Assembly: GCF_000359605.1 (NCBI RefSeq)
Contig: NZ_APML01000071.1
Coordinates: forward strand, 1 to 37,837
From: Gracilibacillus halophilus YIM-C55.5
GTDB taxonomy: Bacteria > Bacillota > Bacilli > Bacillales > Amphibacillaceae
Direction of reading: 5' to 3'
Length of the DNA: 37,837 bases
Shown here: one piece after another, positions 8,737-19,266 of the stretch
How the letters are laid out: the number at the start of each line of letters is the position of its first letter
Position numbering within the stretch: the stretch's first letter is position 1
Translations under genes and position numbers: made by a program
The notes under the pieces: generated by a model
What the model saw: only the letters and a program-made list of their open reading frames with translations
The model's database searches: none
What the model was told of the DNA's origin: nothing

Positions 8737-9150
8737 TTATTTTTTAGGTTTTTTCGTACCATATTTTGAACGACCTTGTTTACGTCCTTCAACACCTGAA
8801 GTATCAAGTGCGCCACGAACAATATGATAACGAACACCCGGTAAGTCTTTTACACGTCCACCACGAATTAAAACAACACTATGCTCTTGCAAGTTATGTC
8901 CAATCCCTGGAATATACGCTGTTACCTCAATTTGGTTAGACAAGCGTACACGTGCATATTTACGAAGTGATGAGTTCGGTTTCTTTGGAGTAAGCGTACC
9001 GACACGAGTGCACACACCACGTTTTTGTGGCGCAGAGTGATCTGTCGCAATTTTTCTATGGCTATTATAACCTTTATTTAATGCAGGTGAATCATATTTC
9101 TTTGGTTTTGTGACACGGCCTTTACGTACCAATTGATTAATTGTTGGCAT
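8737..9150 (-). CDS. rpsL: 30S ribosomal protein S12
   Basis: Complete 137-residue S12 with the decoding-centre loops [18 protein letters not shown] and [20 protein letters not shown]. The lysines classically mutated in streptomycin resistance are present, so a wild-type sensitive allele is likely. PNSS replaces the more common PNSA, and the N-terminal segment ([17 protein letters not shown]) differs in detail from B. subtilis. S12 contacts the decoding site of 16S rRNA and the 30S-50S interface. The ATG at 9150 follows GGGAGG. It is the second gene after rplGB from the promoter at 9555-9583. Confidence 0.99.
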   Translation of the reverse strand: MPTINQLVRKGRVTKPKKYDSPALNKGYNSHRKIATDHSAPQKRGVCTRVGTLTPKKPNSSLRKYARVRLSNQIEVTAYIPGIGHNLQEHSVVLIRGGRVKDLPGVRYHIVRGALDTSGVEGRKQGRSKYGTKKPKK

Positions 9151-9211
9151 ATCATTATCCTCCCTTCATTTTATAGTTCATGTAATACCACACATCCAGG
9201 TGGTTCATAAA

Positions 9212-9252
9212 AAGGCAAAAAACAAAGCCTTCGCAAACAGGTTATTGTTTGC
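9212..9252 (-). promoter_or_regulatory. Two small hairpins between rplGB and rpsL
   Basis: In minus-strand RNA, GCAAAC/GTTTGC (9252-9247 with 9238-9233) is followed at once by AAGGC/GCCTT (9231-9227 with 9216-9212) and then by five T. The second looks like a weak terminator and could attenuate or process the transcript between rplGB and rpsL. The stems are short, so confidence is low. Confidence 0.35.
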
Positions 9253-9257
9253 AAAAA

Positions 9258-9509
9258 CTACCGTTTAATTGCCACGGCTGCTGCTCCTACTTCAATTCCA
9301 CATGTTTTGCCTAACCTTTTCATAGAGTTGACATAAGAATATGGAATTTCATACTCGTTTGCTACATGTAACACCTTAGCCGTAACGTGTTCATCTGCAT
9401 CACGAGCTAAAATGACTTCTTGAGCATTGCCATTTTTCATGGCCTTTACTGTTTGCTTTGTTCCGATTATGACTTGATCTTTACCCATTGCCACTTTTTC
9501 ATAAGACAT
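9258..9509 (-). CDS. rplGB: L7Ae-family RNA-binding protein (YbxF / RplGB)
   Basis: This 83-residue L7Ae/L30e/Gadd45-family protein has the signature [18 protein letters not shown] near its end and [20 protein letters not shown] at the front, as in B. subtilis YbxF. Family members bind kink-turns in RNA; YbxF associates with the ribosome, but its role is not settled. The start chosen is ATG at 9509 (MSYEKVAMG), with GGAGG 8 bases upstream. A TTG further upstream at 9524 overlaps that ribosome binding site and is unlikely. It is the first gene of the str operon, after the rpoC end and the promoter at 9555-9583. Confidence 0.94.
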   Translation of the reverse strand: MSYEKVAMGKDQVIIGTKQTVKAMKNGNAQEVILARDADEHVTAKVLHVANEYEIPYSYVNSMKRLGKTCGIEVGAAAVAIKR

Positions 9510-9554
9510 ATTCATATCCTCCAAAGCAACAAGGTTAACAGAAGCACCTTACAT

Positions 9555-9583
9555 ATACTATCATCACCTTATTTCGATGTCAA
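9555..9583 (-). promoter_or_regulatory. sigma-A promoter of the rplGB-rpsL-rpsG-fusA operon
   Basis: A perfect TTGACA (9583-9578), a 17-bp spacer and TAGTAT (9560-9555) on the minus strand lie between rpoC and rplGB, about 45 bp before the rplGB start. Confidence 0.8.
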
Positions 9584-9654
9584 CTTTTCATAAAAAAGTT
9601 TATGAGATAATCGTAAAGTACTTCCGTTTTTCCCCTTGTCTTCATTCATTGGAA

Positions 9655-12600
9655 TTATGGTGTAACTTCTTCGGATGCATCTTCTTCCTCGGCCGGCACT
9701 ACTTCTTCGGCCACATCTTCTTGGATTTGGCGATATCGTTGCATACCTGTACCTGCTGGAACCAGTTTACCGATAATCACATTCTCTTTCAAGCCAAGAA
9801 GTTCGTCACGTTTTCCTTTAATCGCAGCATCAGTAAGCACTCTAGTTGTTTCTTGGAAGGACGCTGCTGATAAGAAGGAATCCGTTTCTAACGATGCTTT
9901 TGTAATACCAAGTAAGATCGGTTTACCTACTGCTGGTTGACCACCTGATAACAACGCACGTTTATTCGCCTCTTTAAACTGATGAATTTCAAGCAAGGAC
10001 CCTGGTAATACATCAGTATCTCCAGCATCTGCAACACGTACTTTTCTCATCATTTGACGAACCATCACTTCTACGTGTTTATCGCCAATTTCAACCCCTT
10101 GCATACGATATACCTTCTGAACTTCTTTCAAGAGGTATGTTTGTACGCCATCTAAGCCTTGGACTTTCAGTAATTCTTTCGGATCAATAGAGCCTTCTGT
10201 TAACGGCTGGCCTGCTTCTACTTGATCGCCTTCTGAAACTTTTAATCGAGCACCATATGGAGCGGTATAGGTCTTCGATTCAACTTCTCCTTGTACGACA
10301 ATCTCTTGTCTATCTTTCACTTCTTCAACACTTTGCACGGTTCCGAACACTTCGGATATAACGGCTTGCCCTTTCGGATTACGCGCTTCGAAAATCTCTT
10401 GAATACGCGGTAAACCTTGGGTAATGTCACTTCCTGCTACACCACCAGTGTGGAATGTACGCATGGTTAGCTGTGTACCTGGTTCACCAATAGATTGGGC
10501 AGCAATAATACCGACAGCTTCGCCTACTTCCACTTCGTCACCAGTAGCTAAGTTACGGCCATAACATTTCTTACATGCGCCGTGGTTCGTGTTACATGTG
10601 AAGACGCTACGAATCATCACTTCCTCGATTCCAGCATCAACAATTTCTTTGGCAATATCTTCTGTAATCAATTCGTTTTTGCCAACAAGCAATTCTTTCG
10701 TCTCTGGATGATACACGTTTTGGAATGCTGTTCTTCCTAGGAGACGATCAAATAATGGTTCGATCATTTCTGTCCCTTCTTGAACAGCTGCTACCGTGAG
10801 TCCACGATCTGTTCCACAGTCGTCTTCGCGGATGATAACATCTTGTGCGACATCGACCAGACGACGGGTCAAATAACCAGAGTCTGCTGTCTTCAATGCC
10901 GTATCCGCTAGACCTTTACGAGCACCGTGTGTAGAAATAAAGTATTCAAGTACAGTTAGCCCTTCACGGAAGCTTGATTTGATTGGTAGCTCGATAATTC
11001 GACCAGATGGGTTCGCCATAAGGCCACGCATCCCTGCAAGTTGTGTAAAGTTTGAAGCATTACCACGCGCACCTGAATCACTCATCATGTAAATTGGGTT
11101 TCGTGGATTCAAGGATTCCATAAGCTTTTCTTGAATGTCATCTTTTGCTTTTGACCAAACAGAAATCACGCGATCATAACGTTCTTCATCCGTAATTAAA
11201 CCTCTACGGAATTGCTTCGTGACTTTATCCACTTTTTCCTGTGCATCTTGCAGAATGTGTTCTTTCTCAGCTAATACAACAATATCCGATACACCAACTG
11301 TAATACCTGCTTTGGTGGAATAATAAAATCCTAAGTCTTTCATACGGTCTAGCATTTTAGATGTCTCACTAATCTTAAACCGTTTAAAGACTTCTGCAAT
11401 AATGTCACCAAAAATGCCTTTCTTGAATGGTGGTAACAACTCTAAGTTATTGATTGCTTCGCGAACATTGCCACCTTTTTCAACAAAGTATTTATCTGGC
11501 GTCGCATCTTCTAAGTTCGATGGTGTTGGTTCGTTCATATATGGGAACGACTCAGGTAACATATCATTAAAGATAAGTTTACCTACAGTTGTCATCATCA
11601 ATTTCTGATTCTGTTCTTCTGTAAATGTTTCTTTATTTAATGATTGAGGGTCGATCGCTACACGGGAGTGTAAATGAACATAACCACTTTGATAAGCCAT
11701 AAGTGCTTCGTTTAAATCTTTAAACACCATGCCTTCACCGATTGCATTTCCACGTTCCATCGTTAAGTAATAATTACCTAACACCATGTCTTGTGACGGC
11801 GTTACAACTGGATTTCCGTCTTTTGGATTTAAAATGTTTTGCGCTGCAAGCATTAATATACGTGCTTCCGATTGCGCTTCAGCTGACAATGGTACGTGAA
11901 CGGCCATTTGGTCACCGTCGAAGTCGGCGTTGTATGCCGTACAAACGAGTGGGTGTAAGCGAATCGCACGACCATCCACTAGCGTTGGTTCAAACGCTTG
12001 AATACCTAAACGGTGAAGTGTCGGCGCACGGTTTAATAGTACCGGGTGGTCTTTAATCACGTCTTCAAGAACATCCCATACTTCCTCATGCAAGCGTTCA
12101 ATTTTTCGCTTCGCTGATTTAATATTGTGAGCTAAGCCTCGCTCAACTAATTCTTTCATGATAAATGGCTTAAATAATTCGACAGCCATTTCTCTTGGCA
12201 ATCCACATTGATACATCTTCAATTGAGGTCCAACAACGATAACCGAACGTCCAGAATAGTCAACACGTTTACCAAGTAAGTTTTGGCGGAAACGACCTTG
12301 TTTCCCTTTTAGCATATGAGAAAGAGATTTCAACGGTCGGTTGCCAGGCCCTGTCACAGGTCGACCTCTTCTTCCGTTATCAATCAATGCATCGACTGCT
12401 TCTTGTAGCATACGTTTCTCATTTTGAACAATAATACTAGGAGCACCTAAGTCCAACAAACGCTTCAAACGGTTATTACGATTAATGACACGACGGTATA
12501 GGTCATTCAAATCTGAAGTAGCAAAACGGCCACCATCTAATTGAACCATTGGGCGAAGTTCTGGTGGGACGATTGGCAATACGTCCATGATCATCCAACT

Positions 12601-13268
12601 CGGATCATTTCCTGAATTACGGAAGGATTCTACTACTTCTAAACGTTTGATCGCACGTGTACGGCGTTGACCTTGCGCTGATTTTAACTCTTCACGTAAA
12701 AAGTCTACTTCTTTATCAAGATCGATATCTTGTAATATTTTTTTAATTGCTTCTGCTCCCATATCAGCATGGAATGTATTTCCGTGCTTTTCACGATACG
12801 CACGATACTCTTTTTCACTTAACAATTGTTTTCTCTCTAGTGCTGTATCGCCTGGATCAGTCACAATATATGCAGCAAAATAAATGACTTCTTCTAATGC
12901 GCGCGGAGACATATCAAGAACAAGTCCCATACGGCTTGGAATCCCTTTAAAGTACCAGATGTGGGATACGGGAGCTGCAAGTTCGATATGGCCCATTCGC
13001 TCACGACGGACTTTAGCCTTTGTCACTTCAACACCGCAACGATCACAAACAACGCCTTTATATCGGACCCGCTTATATTTGCCACAATGGCATTCCCAAT
13101 CTTTCTGTGGTCCAAAAATACGTTCACAGAACAAGCCGTCTTTTTCAGGTTTTAACGTACGATAGTTTATCGTTTCTGGTTTTTTACCTCACCATAAGAC
13201 CATGAACGAATTTTGTTTGGTGATGCGAGACCAATCTTCATATACTCAAAATTATTTACATCTAGCAA
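9655..13268 (-). CDS. rpoC: RNA polymerase beta' subunit, frameshifted near the 5' end
   Basis: The full beta' chain would be about 1204 residues if one base is restored. It starts at TTG 13268 ([11 protein letters not shown]), 8 bases after GGGAGG, as in B. subtilis. After codon 29 the frame breaks at an A6 run (minus strand 13185-13180). The original frame ends at a TAA (13169-13167) after 33 codons, while the rest continues in the other frame from PETINY. Downstream all is intact: zinc-binding CHCGKYK and CDRC, the catalytic [12 protein letters not shown], a second zinc site ([13 protein letters not shown]) and an acidic C-terminus. Read as A AAA AAC, the run is a -1 slippery heptamer that would restore the frame; a sequencing error is the simpler explanation. 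It follows rpoB. Confidence 0.95.
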
Positions 13269-13304
13269 GGGGTAAACCTCCCTTTATCTTTAGGTTTTCA
13301 TAAC

Positions 13305-13336
13305 AACCAAACAACAGCGCATACTGTTGTTTGGTT
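13305..13336 (-). repeat. 13-bp perfect hairpin between rpoB and rpoC
   Basis: AACCAAACAACAG (13305-13317) and CTGTTGTTTGGTT (13324-13336) form a perfect stem with a 6-nt loop. It starts 19 bp after the rpoB stop codon and has no T-tract on the minus strand, so it is not a standard terminator. RNA processing or stabilisation between the two large cistrons is plausible. Confidence 0.7.
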
Positions 13337-13354
13337 CACTTCTGATCAATGGAA

Positions 13355-16300
13355 TTAATTAGGTGTCTCTTCAATTTCTAAATTAAAGGTGTTAGCTGAT
13401 TGCGTATCTTCTTCCTCTTCGTCATTCATTTCAATTTCTTGTTCGTCTCCTGAAAGCATTTTTACGTCGATGCCGAGACTCTGTAATTCCTTAATGAGTA
13501 CTTTAAATGATTCAGGAATACCTGGTTCTGGTACGTTATCACCTTTTACAATTGATTCATATGTTCTCACACGGCCAACTGTATCGTCAGATTTTACCGT
13601 TAGAATCTCTTGCAAGGTATAAGCTGCGCCATAAGCTTCTAGCGCCCAGACTTCCATTTCACCAAAACGCTGGCCACCAAATTGCGCTTTACCACCAAGT
13701 GGCTGTTGCGTTACAAGTGAATATGGTCCAGTAGAACGAGCGTGCAACTTATCATCAACCATATGTGAAAGTTTAATCATATACATAACACCGACAGATA
13801 CACGGTTATCAAATGGTTCGCCCGTACGTCCATCATAAAGAATTGATTTGGCATCACGAGGTAATCCCGCTTCTTCTAATGTTTCCCAAACATCTTCTTC
13901 ACGTGCACCATCAAAGACAGGGGACGCCACATGCGTTCCAAGTTCGCGTGCTGCCATACCAAGATGTAACTCAAGCACTTGTCCGATGTTCATACGAGAC
14001 GGTACACCTAATGGGTTTAACATAATATCAATTGGGGTGCCATCTGGTAAGAACGGCATATCTTCTTCTGGCAGAATTTTCGAAATAACACCTTTGTTTC
14101 CGTGACGGCCTGCCATTTTATCCCCTTCATGAATCTTACGTTTTTGTACAATGTACACACGCACTAACTGATTGACACCTGGTGGTAGTTCATCACCATC
14201 TGAGCGATTAAAGATTTTGACATCGAGTACAATGCCGCCAGCTCCATGGGGCACACGTAAGGATGTATCACGTACTTCACGAGCTTTCTCGCCGAAAATG
14301 GCATGAAGCAAGCGTTCTTCTGCTGATAATTCTGTTACCCCTTTTGGTGTCACCTTACCAACAAGTAAGTCACCATCTTCGACTTCTGCACCTACTCGAA
14401 TAATACCACGTTCATCTAAGTCTCTTAATGCATCTTCACCAACATTCGGGATGTCTCTAGTAATTTCTTCAGGTCCTAGCTTCGTATCGCGGGCTTCTGA
14501 TTCATATTCTTCAATATGAATAGATGTATAAACGTCATCTTTCACAAGACGTTCGCTTATGATAACGGCATCTTCATAGTTATACCCTTCCCATGTCATA
14601 AATCCTACTAACGCATTTTGTCCTAATGCCAATTCGCCTTTTTCCATCGATGGACCATCGGCTAGAATCTCTCCTTGAGTGACGCGGTCTCCTTTTGACA
14701 CGATTGGACGTTGATTATAGCAGGACCCTTGGTTAGATCGGATAAACTTCTGAAAACGATAGCGATCTAAGTCACCTTCTACCTCGGTTCCATTCACATT
14801 TGTCAATCGACGCACATGAACTTCTTTTGCTTCAACGCGTTCGACAATCCCTTCATGCTTACAAATAACCGCAGCACCAGAGTCTTTCCCTGATACATAC
14901 TCCATTCCTGTACCAACAATTGGAGATTTCGGTTCGAGAAGTGGCACTGCTTGACGCTGCATGTTCGCCCCCATTAACGCACGGTTGGAGTCATCGTTTT
15001 CCAAGAATGGAATACATGCTGTCGCTGCAGAAACAACTTGTTTTGGTGAAACGTCCATATAGTCGAGCTTCTCACGTTTAACGATCGTGTTTTCACCACG
15101 GAACCTTGCAATAACTTCATCGTCTACAAATCGGCCTTCTTCATCGAGCTTAGCGTTTGCTTGCGCTACGATATAATTATCTTCTTCATCAGCTGTAAGA
15201 TAATCAAATTGGTCTGTGACTTGCCCAGTTTCTGGGTCGATACGACGATATGGTGTTTCGATAAACCCAAATTTATTTACCTTGGCAAAGGAAGATAATG
15301 AGTTAATTAACCCAATATTCGGACCTTCTGGTGTTTCGATTGGACACATTCTTCCATAGTGAGAATAGTGAACGTCACGCACTTCAAAACCAGCACGTTC
15401 ACGCGTTAAACCACCAGGTCCAAGCGCAGACAAACGACGTTTATGAGTCAACTCTGCTAATGGATTCGTTTGATCCATAAATTGTGATAACTGTGAACTA
15501 CCAAAGAATTCTTTAATGGAAGCAATGACCGGACGAATATTAATTAACTGTTGTGGCGTAATCGATGACGTATCTTGAATCGACATACGCTCACGAACTA
15601 CTCGCTCCATTCTTGATAAACCAATACGGAATTGATTCTGCATCAATTCACCTACAGAACGAAGACGACGATTACCTAAGTGATCAATATCATCCGTATT
15701 GCCTACGTTATGCAAAATATTAAAGAAATAACTGATAGCAGATAAAATATCAGCTGGTGTGATATGTTTTGTATCTTCATCAACGTTGCAATTGCCTAAC
15801 ACGTTTAACGTTCTTTCACCTTCTGGATCAGTTGGGTCAAGAATTTTCACTGATTGGACACGGATTGGATCTTCTAGCACCCCTTCATCTGGTTGCAATA
15901 CTTTTTCACCAAAGCGATCCGTTTCCGAGTCAAGTATTGGCATAATTTTATCCAACAGGCGCCGATCTAATTTATCGCCTTTGTTTGCAATCACTTCACC
16001 AGTCTCCGTATCAACTAACGGTTCTGCTAAGACTTGATTAAACAAACGCTCTTTAATATCAAGTTTTTTATTGGCTTTATAACGACCAACGCGCGCCAAA
16101 TCATAACGTTTCGGATCAAAGAATCTCGATTCAAGTAAACTTTTTGCGCTATCTACTGTTGGTGGTTCGCCTGGTCTTAGGCGTTCGTAAATTTCTAACA
16201 ACGCTTTTTCACTAGTCTCAGTATTATCTTTTTCTAATGTGTTCTTCAAGAATTGATTTTCACCGAATAGGTCAAGAATCTCTTGATCATCACCAAAACC

Positions 16301-16897
16301 TAGCGCTCGTAGTAGCACTGTGATTGGGAGCTTTCTCGTTCGGTCAATGCGAACGTGAACAACATCTTTAGCGTCCGTTTCAAACTCTAACCAAGCACCT
16401 CGATTCGGAATAACAGTCGCTGTATAGCCACGTTTCCCGTTTTTATCCACTTTGTCATTAAAATATACCCCTGGTGAACGCACAAGTTGCGATACAATGA
16501 CACGTTCAGCACCATTAATAATAAAGGTACCTGTGTCTGTCATTAACGGGAAGTCTCCCATAAACACTTCTTGTTCCTTCACTTCACCTGTTTCGTTATT
16601 TAACAAACGAACCTTTACACGAAGCGGAGCATTATAGGTAACGTCTCGCTCTTTTGATTCGTCAACAGGATATTTCGGCTCTTCAAATGTGTAGTCAACA
16701 AATTCCAAGGATAAATTCCCGTTAAAATCCTCTATCGGAGAAATATCTTGGAACATCTCTTTTAAGCCTTCGTTTAAAAACCATTCATAGGAAGCTGTTT
16801 GAATCTCAATTAAATTCGGAAGATCTAGCACCTCACTAATACGTGCGTATGTCCTGCGTTGGCGGTGTCGTCCGTATTGAACTAGTTGACCTGTCAA
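13355..16897 (-). CDS. rpoB: RNA polymerase beta subunit
   Basis: This 1180-residue beta subunit opens [20 protein letters not shown]. The rifampicin pocket reads [20 protein letters not shown] followed by [10 protein letters not shown], with all major resistance positions in the sensitive state. Also present are the [21 protein letters not shown] segment and an acidic C-terminal tail. The start chosen is TTG at 16897, 6 bases after GAGGGGTG; the ATG at 16918 lacks a ribosome binding site. It has its own strong promoter 430 bp upstream and a long structured leader. Residues contacting the sigma factor, downstream DNA and the catalytic centre look normal. rpoC follows after a hairpin-bearing gap. 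Confidence 0.98.
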   Translation of the reverse strand: MTGQLVQYGRHRQRRTYARISEVLDLPNLIEIQTASYEWFLNEGLKEMFQDISPIEDFNGNLSLEFVDYTFEEPKYPVDESKERDVTYNAPLRVKVRLLNNETGEVKEQEVFMGDFPLMTDTGTFIINGAERVIVSQLVRSPGVYFNDKVDKNGKRGYTATVIPNRGAWLEFETDAKDVVHVRIDRTRKLPITVLLRALGFGDDQEILDLFGENQFLKNTLEKDNTETSEKALLEIYERLRPGEPPTVDSAKSLLESRFFDPKRYDLARVGRYKANKKLDIKERLFNQVLAEPLVDTETGEVIANKGDKLDRRLLDKIMPILDSETDRFGEKVLQPDEGVLEDPIRVQSVKILDPTDPEGERTLNVLGNCNVDEDTKHITPADILSAISYFFNILHNVGNTDDIDHLGNRRLRSVGELMQNQFRIGLSRMERVVRERMSIQDTSSITPQQLINIRPVIASIKEFFGSSQLSQFMDQTNPLAELTHKRRLSALGPGGLTRERAGFEVRDVHYSHYGRMCPIETPEGPNIGLINSLSSFAKVNKFGFIETPYRRIDPETGQVTDQFDYLTADEEDNYIVAQANAKLDEEGRFVDDEVIARFRGENTIVKREKLDYMDVSPKQVVSAATACIPFLENDDSNRALMGANMQRQAVPLLEPKSPIVGTGMEYVSGKDSGAAVICKHEGIVERVEAKEVHVRRLTNVNGTEVEGDLDRYRFQKFIRSNQGSCYNQRPIVSKGDRVTQGEILADGPSMEKGELALGQNALVGFMTWEGYNYEDAVIISERLVKDDVYTSIHIEEYESEARDTKLGPEEITRDIPNVGEDALRDLDERGIIRVGAEVEDGDLLVGKVTPKGVTELSAEERLLHAIFGEKAREVRDTSLRVPHGAGGIVLDVKIFNRSDGDELPPGVNQLVRVYIVQKRKIHEGDKMAGRHGNKGVISKILPEEDMPFLPDGTPIDIMLNPLGVPSRMNIGQVLELHLGMAARELGTHVASPVFDGAREEDVWETLEEAGLPRDAKSILYDGRTGEPFDNRVSVGVMYMIKLSHMVDDKLHARSTGPYSLVTQQPLGGKAQFGGQRFGEMEVWALEAYGAAYTLQEILTVKSDDTVGRVRTYESIVKGDNVPEPGIPESFKVLIKELQSLGIDVKMLSGDEQEIEMNDEEEEDTQSANTFNLEIEETPN

Positions 16898-16932
16898 CTG
16901 ATTCACCCCTCGATCCATAATAAAAGATAGTC

Positions 16933-17191
16933 GCTATAAAAATAGCATAAAAACGGCACTTACTGTCATATTTTTCTGCTCAACATGGATTGACTTTTTT
17001 CTCATAGAGCGTATAATCTTAGTAAGTGCACTTACATTCAGATGCTTTAACAGCATACTGAACAAACTTGTGAATCAAAATCACAAGTTTTTATATAAAA
17101 CATTTGCTTAATTGGGCAAATGTAATTGAAATGAAGCTTGTGGAGTATAATAAGGAAAATAAAAATGTGAGACATTTTATTAGCTAATAAA
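16933..17191 (-). promoter_or_regulatory. Long structured rpoB leader
   Basis: The gap 16898-17397 is the rpoB 5' UTR and contains no convincing gene. Inverted repeats visible are TTTATTAGCTAATAAA (17176-17191), CATTTGC/GCAAATG (17101-17107 with 17116-17122), AAACTTGTGA/TCACAAGTTT (17064-17073 with 17081-17090), the palindrome GTAAGTGCACTTAC (17023-17036) and GCTAT/ATAGC near 16933-16946. A second copy of GTAAGTGC near 16957-16965 could compete for GCACTTAC of the palindrome, giving alternative folds. A regulatory function is inferred from length and structure only. Confidence 0.45.
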
Positions 17192-17324
17192 TTACCATGT
17201 GTACAGAGAATAAAAAGAACACAAGCATAATACTCATGTTGAATAGTTTTTCCCTTACAGAAAAATTTATACATTTTTTCAACATTTTAGCTTGACAAAC
17301 TTTTCGATCTGTTGGCATTTTTCA

Positions 17325-17353
17325 ATACTACCATAATTTCATACGTAAGTCAA
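17325..17353 (-). promoter_or_regulatory. sigma-A promoter of rpoBC
   Basis: Minus-strand TTGACT (17353-17348), a 17-bp spacer and TAGTAT (17330-17325) with an extended TG two bases upstream of the -10. It lies between the ybxB-type gene and rpoB, so rpoBC need not depend on read-through from rplJL. The predicted 5' UTR is about 420 nt. Confidence 0.7.
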
Positions 17354-17397
17354 CTAATCTTTCCGTTGTTTTTTCTACTTCATGAGAATATAACAAA

Positions 17398-18000
17398 TTA
17401 TTGTTTGATGGCACGAAATATATAATAGCCTTTATTTTTCTTTATAAGTTCAACAGTCCCGAATAACTCATCAAGTTTTTTCTGCGCTGATGGAGCTCCT
17501 TGCTTTTTCTGCATCACCACCCATAAATGGCCACCTTCAACCAACATTTGTCCAGCTCCCTCAAAAAAGTCATGCACAACTTTCTTTCCCGCTCGGATCG
17601 GAGGGTTAGTCACAATCGCAACATATGATTCTTGACGCAATTGTTCAACTCCGTTACTTTCAATAAATGTAACATTATTAACTTGGTTGTTTTGGGCATT
17701 TTCTTTCGCCAAGTTTAGCGCGCGTTGATTGATATCACTTCCAATGACATGCCGATGTGGATGCACATCCGCTAAAACAACACTTATTGGCCCGTAGCCA
17801 CACCCTAAATCAAGAATATCTCCTTGTTGAGCTGGCTCTTCAAATGTTTCGATTAATGTCTTTGAACCAAAATCAACCATATCTTTCGAAAACACGCCAC
17901 GGTCCGTACGAAAACGATACGTCCTCCCTAACACATGCGCGTTCCATTCTTGTGGATCACTTACCGTATTTGGCATTGAATTGTAATAATGATCAGTCAC
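17398..18000 (-). CDS. RsmC-like class I SAM-dependent methyltransferase (YbxB family)
   Basis: This 200-residue Rossmann-fold methyltransferase has the SAM-binding motif ILDLGCGYGP at about 60-70 and the catalytic NPPIRAGKKV at about 133-142, the N-P-P-x form typical of enzymes methylating an exocyclic amino group of guanine in rRNA (RsmC/RlmG-like). It matches B. subtilis YbxB over its length, including KKQGAPSAQKKLDELF. The exact RNA target is not known from sequence. The start chosen is GTG at 18000 (TDHYYN follows), 9 bases after AAGGA; the ATG at 18024 has no ribosome binding site. As in Bacillus it sits between rplL and rpoB, here after an rplL terminator. Confidence 0.9.
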   Translation of the reverse strand: MTDHYYNSMPNTVSDPQEWNAHVLGRTYRFRTDRGVFSKDMVDFGSKTLIETFEEPAQQGDILDLGCGYGPISVVLADVHPHRHVIGSDINQRALNLAKENAQNNQVNNVTFIESNGVEQLRQESYVAIVTNPPIRAGKKVVHDFFEGAGQMLVEGGHLWVVMQKKQGAPSAQKKLDELFGTVELIKKNKGYYIFRAIKQ

Positions 18001-18050
18001 AGCACCCCATCCTTTCTCATCCATAAAATCATCATGAACGCCGATAATAG

Positions 18051-18087
18051 AAAGAGAAGCTCGCTACTGATTAGCGAGCTTCCCCTT
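18051..18087 (-). terminator. Terminator/attenuator after rplL
   Basis: A stem of 10 perfect bp (GAAGCTCGCT with AGCGAGCTTC), extendable with G-U pairs to about 15 bp in minus-strand RNA, has a 7-nt loop and a T-rich tail. It lies just after the rplL stop codon (18099) and before the ybxB-type gene. It would lower downstream transcription relative to L10/L7-L12. On the plus strand it also has a T6 tail. Confidence 0.75.
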
Positions 18088-18098
18088 TTTTATCATTC

Positions 18099-18464
18099 TT
18101 ATTTCAATTCAATTGTTGCGCCTGCTTCTTCTAGCTTGCCTTTAATGTCTTCGCCTTCTTCTTTGTCTACGCCTTCTTTGACGTTTCCAGGAGCGTTATC
18201 AACTAATTCTTTTGCATCTTTTAAGCCAAGACCAGTAATTTCGCGTACGGCCTTAACAACTTTAATCTTAGAAGAACCAGGATCTTCTAGTACAACATCA
18301 AATTCAGATTGTTCTTCAGCTTCTTCAGCACCAGCGCCAGCACCAGCTGCTGCTACAGGGGCTGCTGCAGTTACTCCAAATTCTTCTTCGATCGCTTTTA
18401 CTAAATCATTTAATTCAAGAACAGACATTTCTTTAATTTCTTCAATAATTTGCTCTTTAGACAT
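18099..18464 (-). CDS. rplL: 50S ribosomal protein L7/L12
   Basis: Complete 121-residue L7/L12. The N-terminal dimerisation helices ([20 protein letters not shown]) are followed by the flexible Ala/Gly-rich hinge with [15 protein letters not shown], and the C-terminal factor-binding domain ([20 protein letters not shown]) is intact. Multiple copies form the ribosomal stalk that recruits EF-Tu, EF-G and other GTPases. The ATG at 18464 has AGGAGG 7 bases upstream. It is 57 bp after rplJ and followed by a terminator, fitting its need for excess synthesis. Nothing unusual is seen. Confidence 0.98.
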   Translation of the reverse strand: MSKEQIIEEIKEMSVLELNDLVKAIEEEFGVTAAAPVAAAGAGAGAEEAEEQSEFDVVLEDPGSSKIKVVKAVREITGLGLKDAKELVDNAPGNVKEGVDKEEGEDIKGKLEEAGATIELK

Positions 18465-18521
18465 TTTAATTCCTCCTATAAATGTATGTTGTTACGTACA
18501 TATTTCTTTTAAGCTACGAGC

Positions 18522-19019
18522 TTACGCGCCTTCTTCTTTTTGCTCCGCAACAGCCTTTGTTGCATATGCGAAGTTACGCACAGGTGCTTGAAGTACACTA
18601 AGCAACATGGATACAAGCCCTTCGTAATTCGGAAGGTCAGCAAGATCATGCAATTGTTCTAAGCTAGCGACACTTCCTTCAATGACACCGCCTTTGATTT
18701 CTAACGCCTCATGTTCTTTTGAGAAGTTTTTAATCACCTTAGCTGGCGCAACCACATCTTCTGGACTAAATGCAATTGCGGTAGGACCAACAAGTACATC
18801 GTTCAATTCAGTTAATCCCGCCTCTTCAGCAGCACGACTTGTCATTGTGTTTTTATAAACCTTGAATTCTACGCCTGCTTCACGTAATTGACTACGTAAT
18901 TCTGTTACTTCATCTACGTTAAGTCCGCGATAGTCAACAAGTACACTTGCCTTATTATCACGAAGTTGATCCGCAATCTCGGAAACAAGCTCTTTCTTCT
19001 TTTCAATGATTTTTGACAA
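18522..19019 (-). CDS. rplJ: 50S ribosomal protein L10
   Basis: This 165-residue L10 has the conserved [20 protein letters not shown] and [16 protein letters not shown], and ends [11 protein letters not shown] as in Bacillus. It anchors L7/L12 dimers to the 50S stalk base. The start chosen is TTG at 19019 ([11 protein letters not shown]), 8 bases after AGGAGG; a GTG three codons upstream lies inside that site. It is preceded by its own promoter and an L10-type leader ending in an attenuator, so it is probably autoregulated by the L10-L12 complex. rplL follows. Confidence 0.97.
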   Translation of the reverse strand: MSKIIEKKKELVSEIADQLRDNKASVLVDYRGLNVDEVTELRSQLREAGVEFKVYKNTMTSRAAEEAGLTELNDVLVGPTAIAFSPEDVVAPAKVIKNFSKEHEALEIKGGVIEGSVASLEQLHDLADLPNYEGLVSMLLSVLQAPVRNFAYATKAVAEQKEEGA

Positions 19020-19056
19020 TCCTTCCACCTCCTATTTACACAATCACCATACCGTA

Positions 19057-19222
19057 TAAAAAAGAACCTCCATGTAGACACGGAGGTTCTGCCAGTATAT
19101 CAAACGAAAATCGTTCGCCGTTCGATCATTTATCGACACACCTCGGCAGGAAATTAAGCCATTTCGGCACCTGCTGTCTACGGTATCATGTATTTAATTT
19201 GACTAGGTTATAACGCAAACCC
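19057..19222 (-). ncRNA. Ribosomal protein L10 leader (autoregulatory RNA)
   Basis: The rplJ 5' UTR carries the arrangement of the Firmicutes L10 leader: a folded domain including AGCAGGTGCCGAAATGGC and CCTGCCGAGGTGTG, then an intrinsic terminator in which AGAACCTCC pairs with GGAGGTTCT (19090-19082 with 19071-19063) followed by six T. In this family, L10(L12)4 binding to the leader is known to reduce expression of rplJL. Family assignment is by motif memory and position, not by a covariance search. Confidence 0.75.
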
Positions 19223-19228
19223 TCTAGC

Positions 19229-19257
19229 ATTATAAGGGAGTTCCTCATAAAAGTCAA
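19229..19257 (-). promoter_or_regulatory. sigma-A promoter of rplJ-rplL
   Basis: Minus-strand TTGACT (19257-19252), a 17-bp spacer and a perfect TATAAT (19234-19229), starting just after the rplA stop codon. The expected start is near 19222, directly before the L10 leader. Confidence 0.85.
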
Positions 19258-19266
19258 GTAGCGTTA

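Noticed and set aside
17047-17274. 75-codon minus-strand open frame in the rpoB leader
   Set aside because: No ribosome binding site, AT-driven composition rich in Phe, Ile and Cys, and it overlaps the leader hairpins; unlikely to be translated.
17289-17330. Plus-strand TTGACA near 17293 as a promoter
   Set aside because: The -10 at the right distance is poor and it would point into the 3' end of a minus-strand gene with no plus-strand gene behind it.
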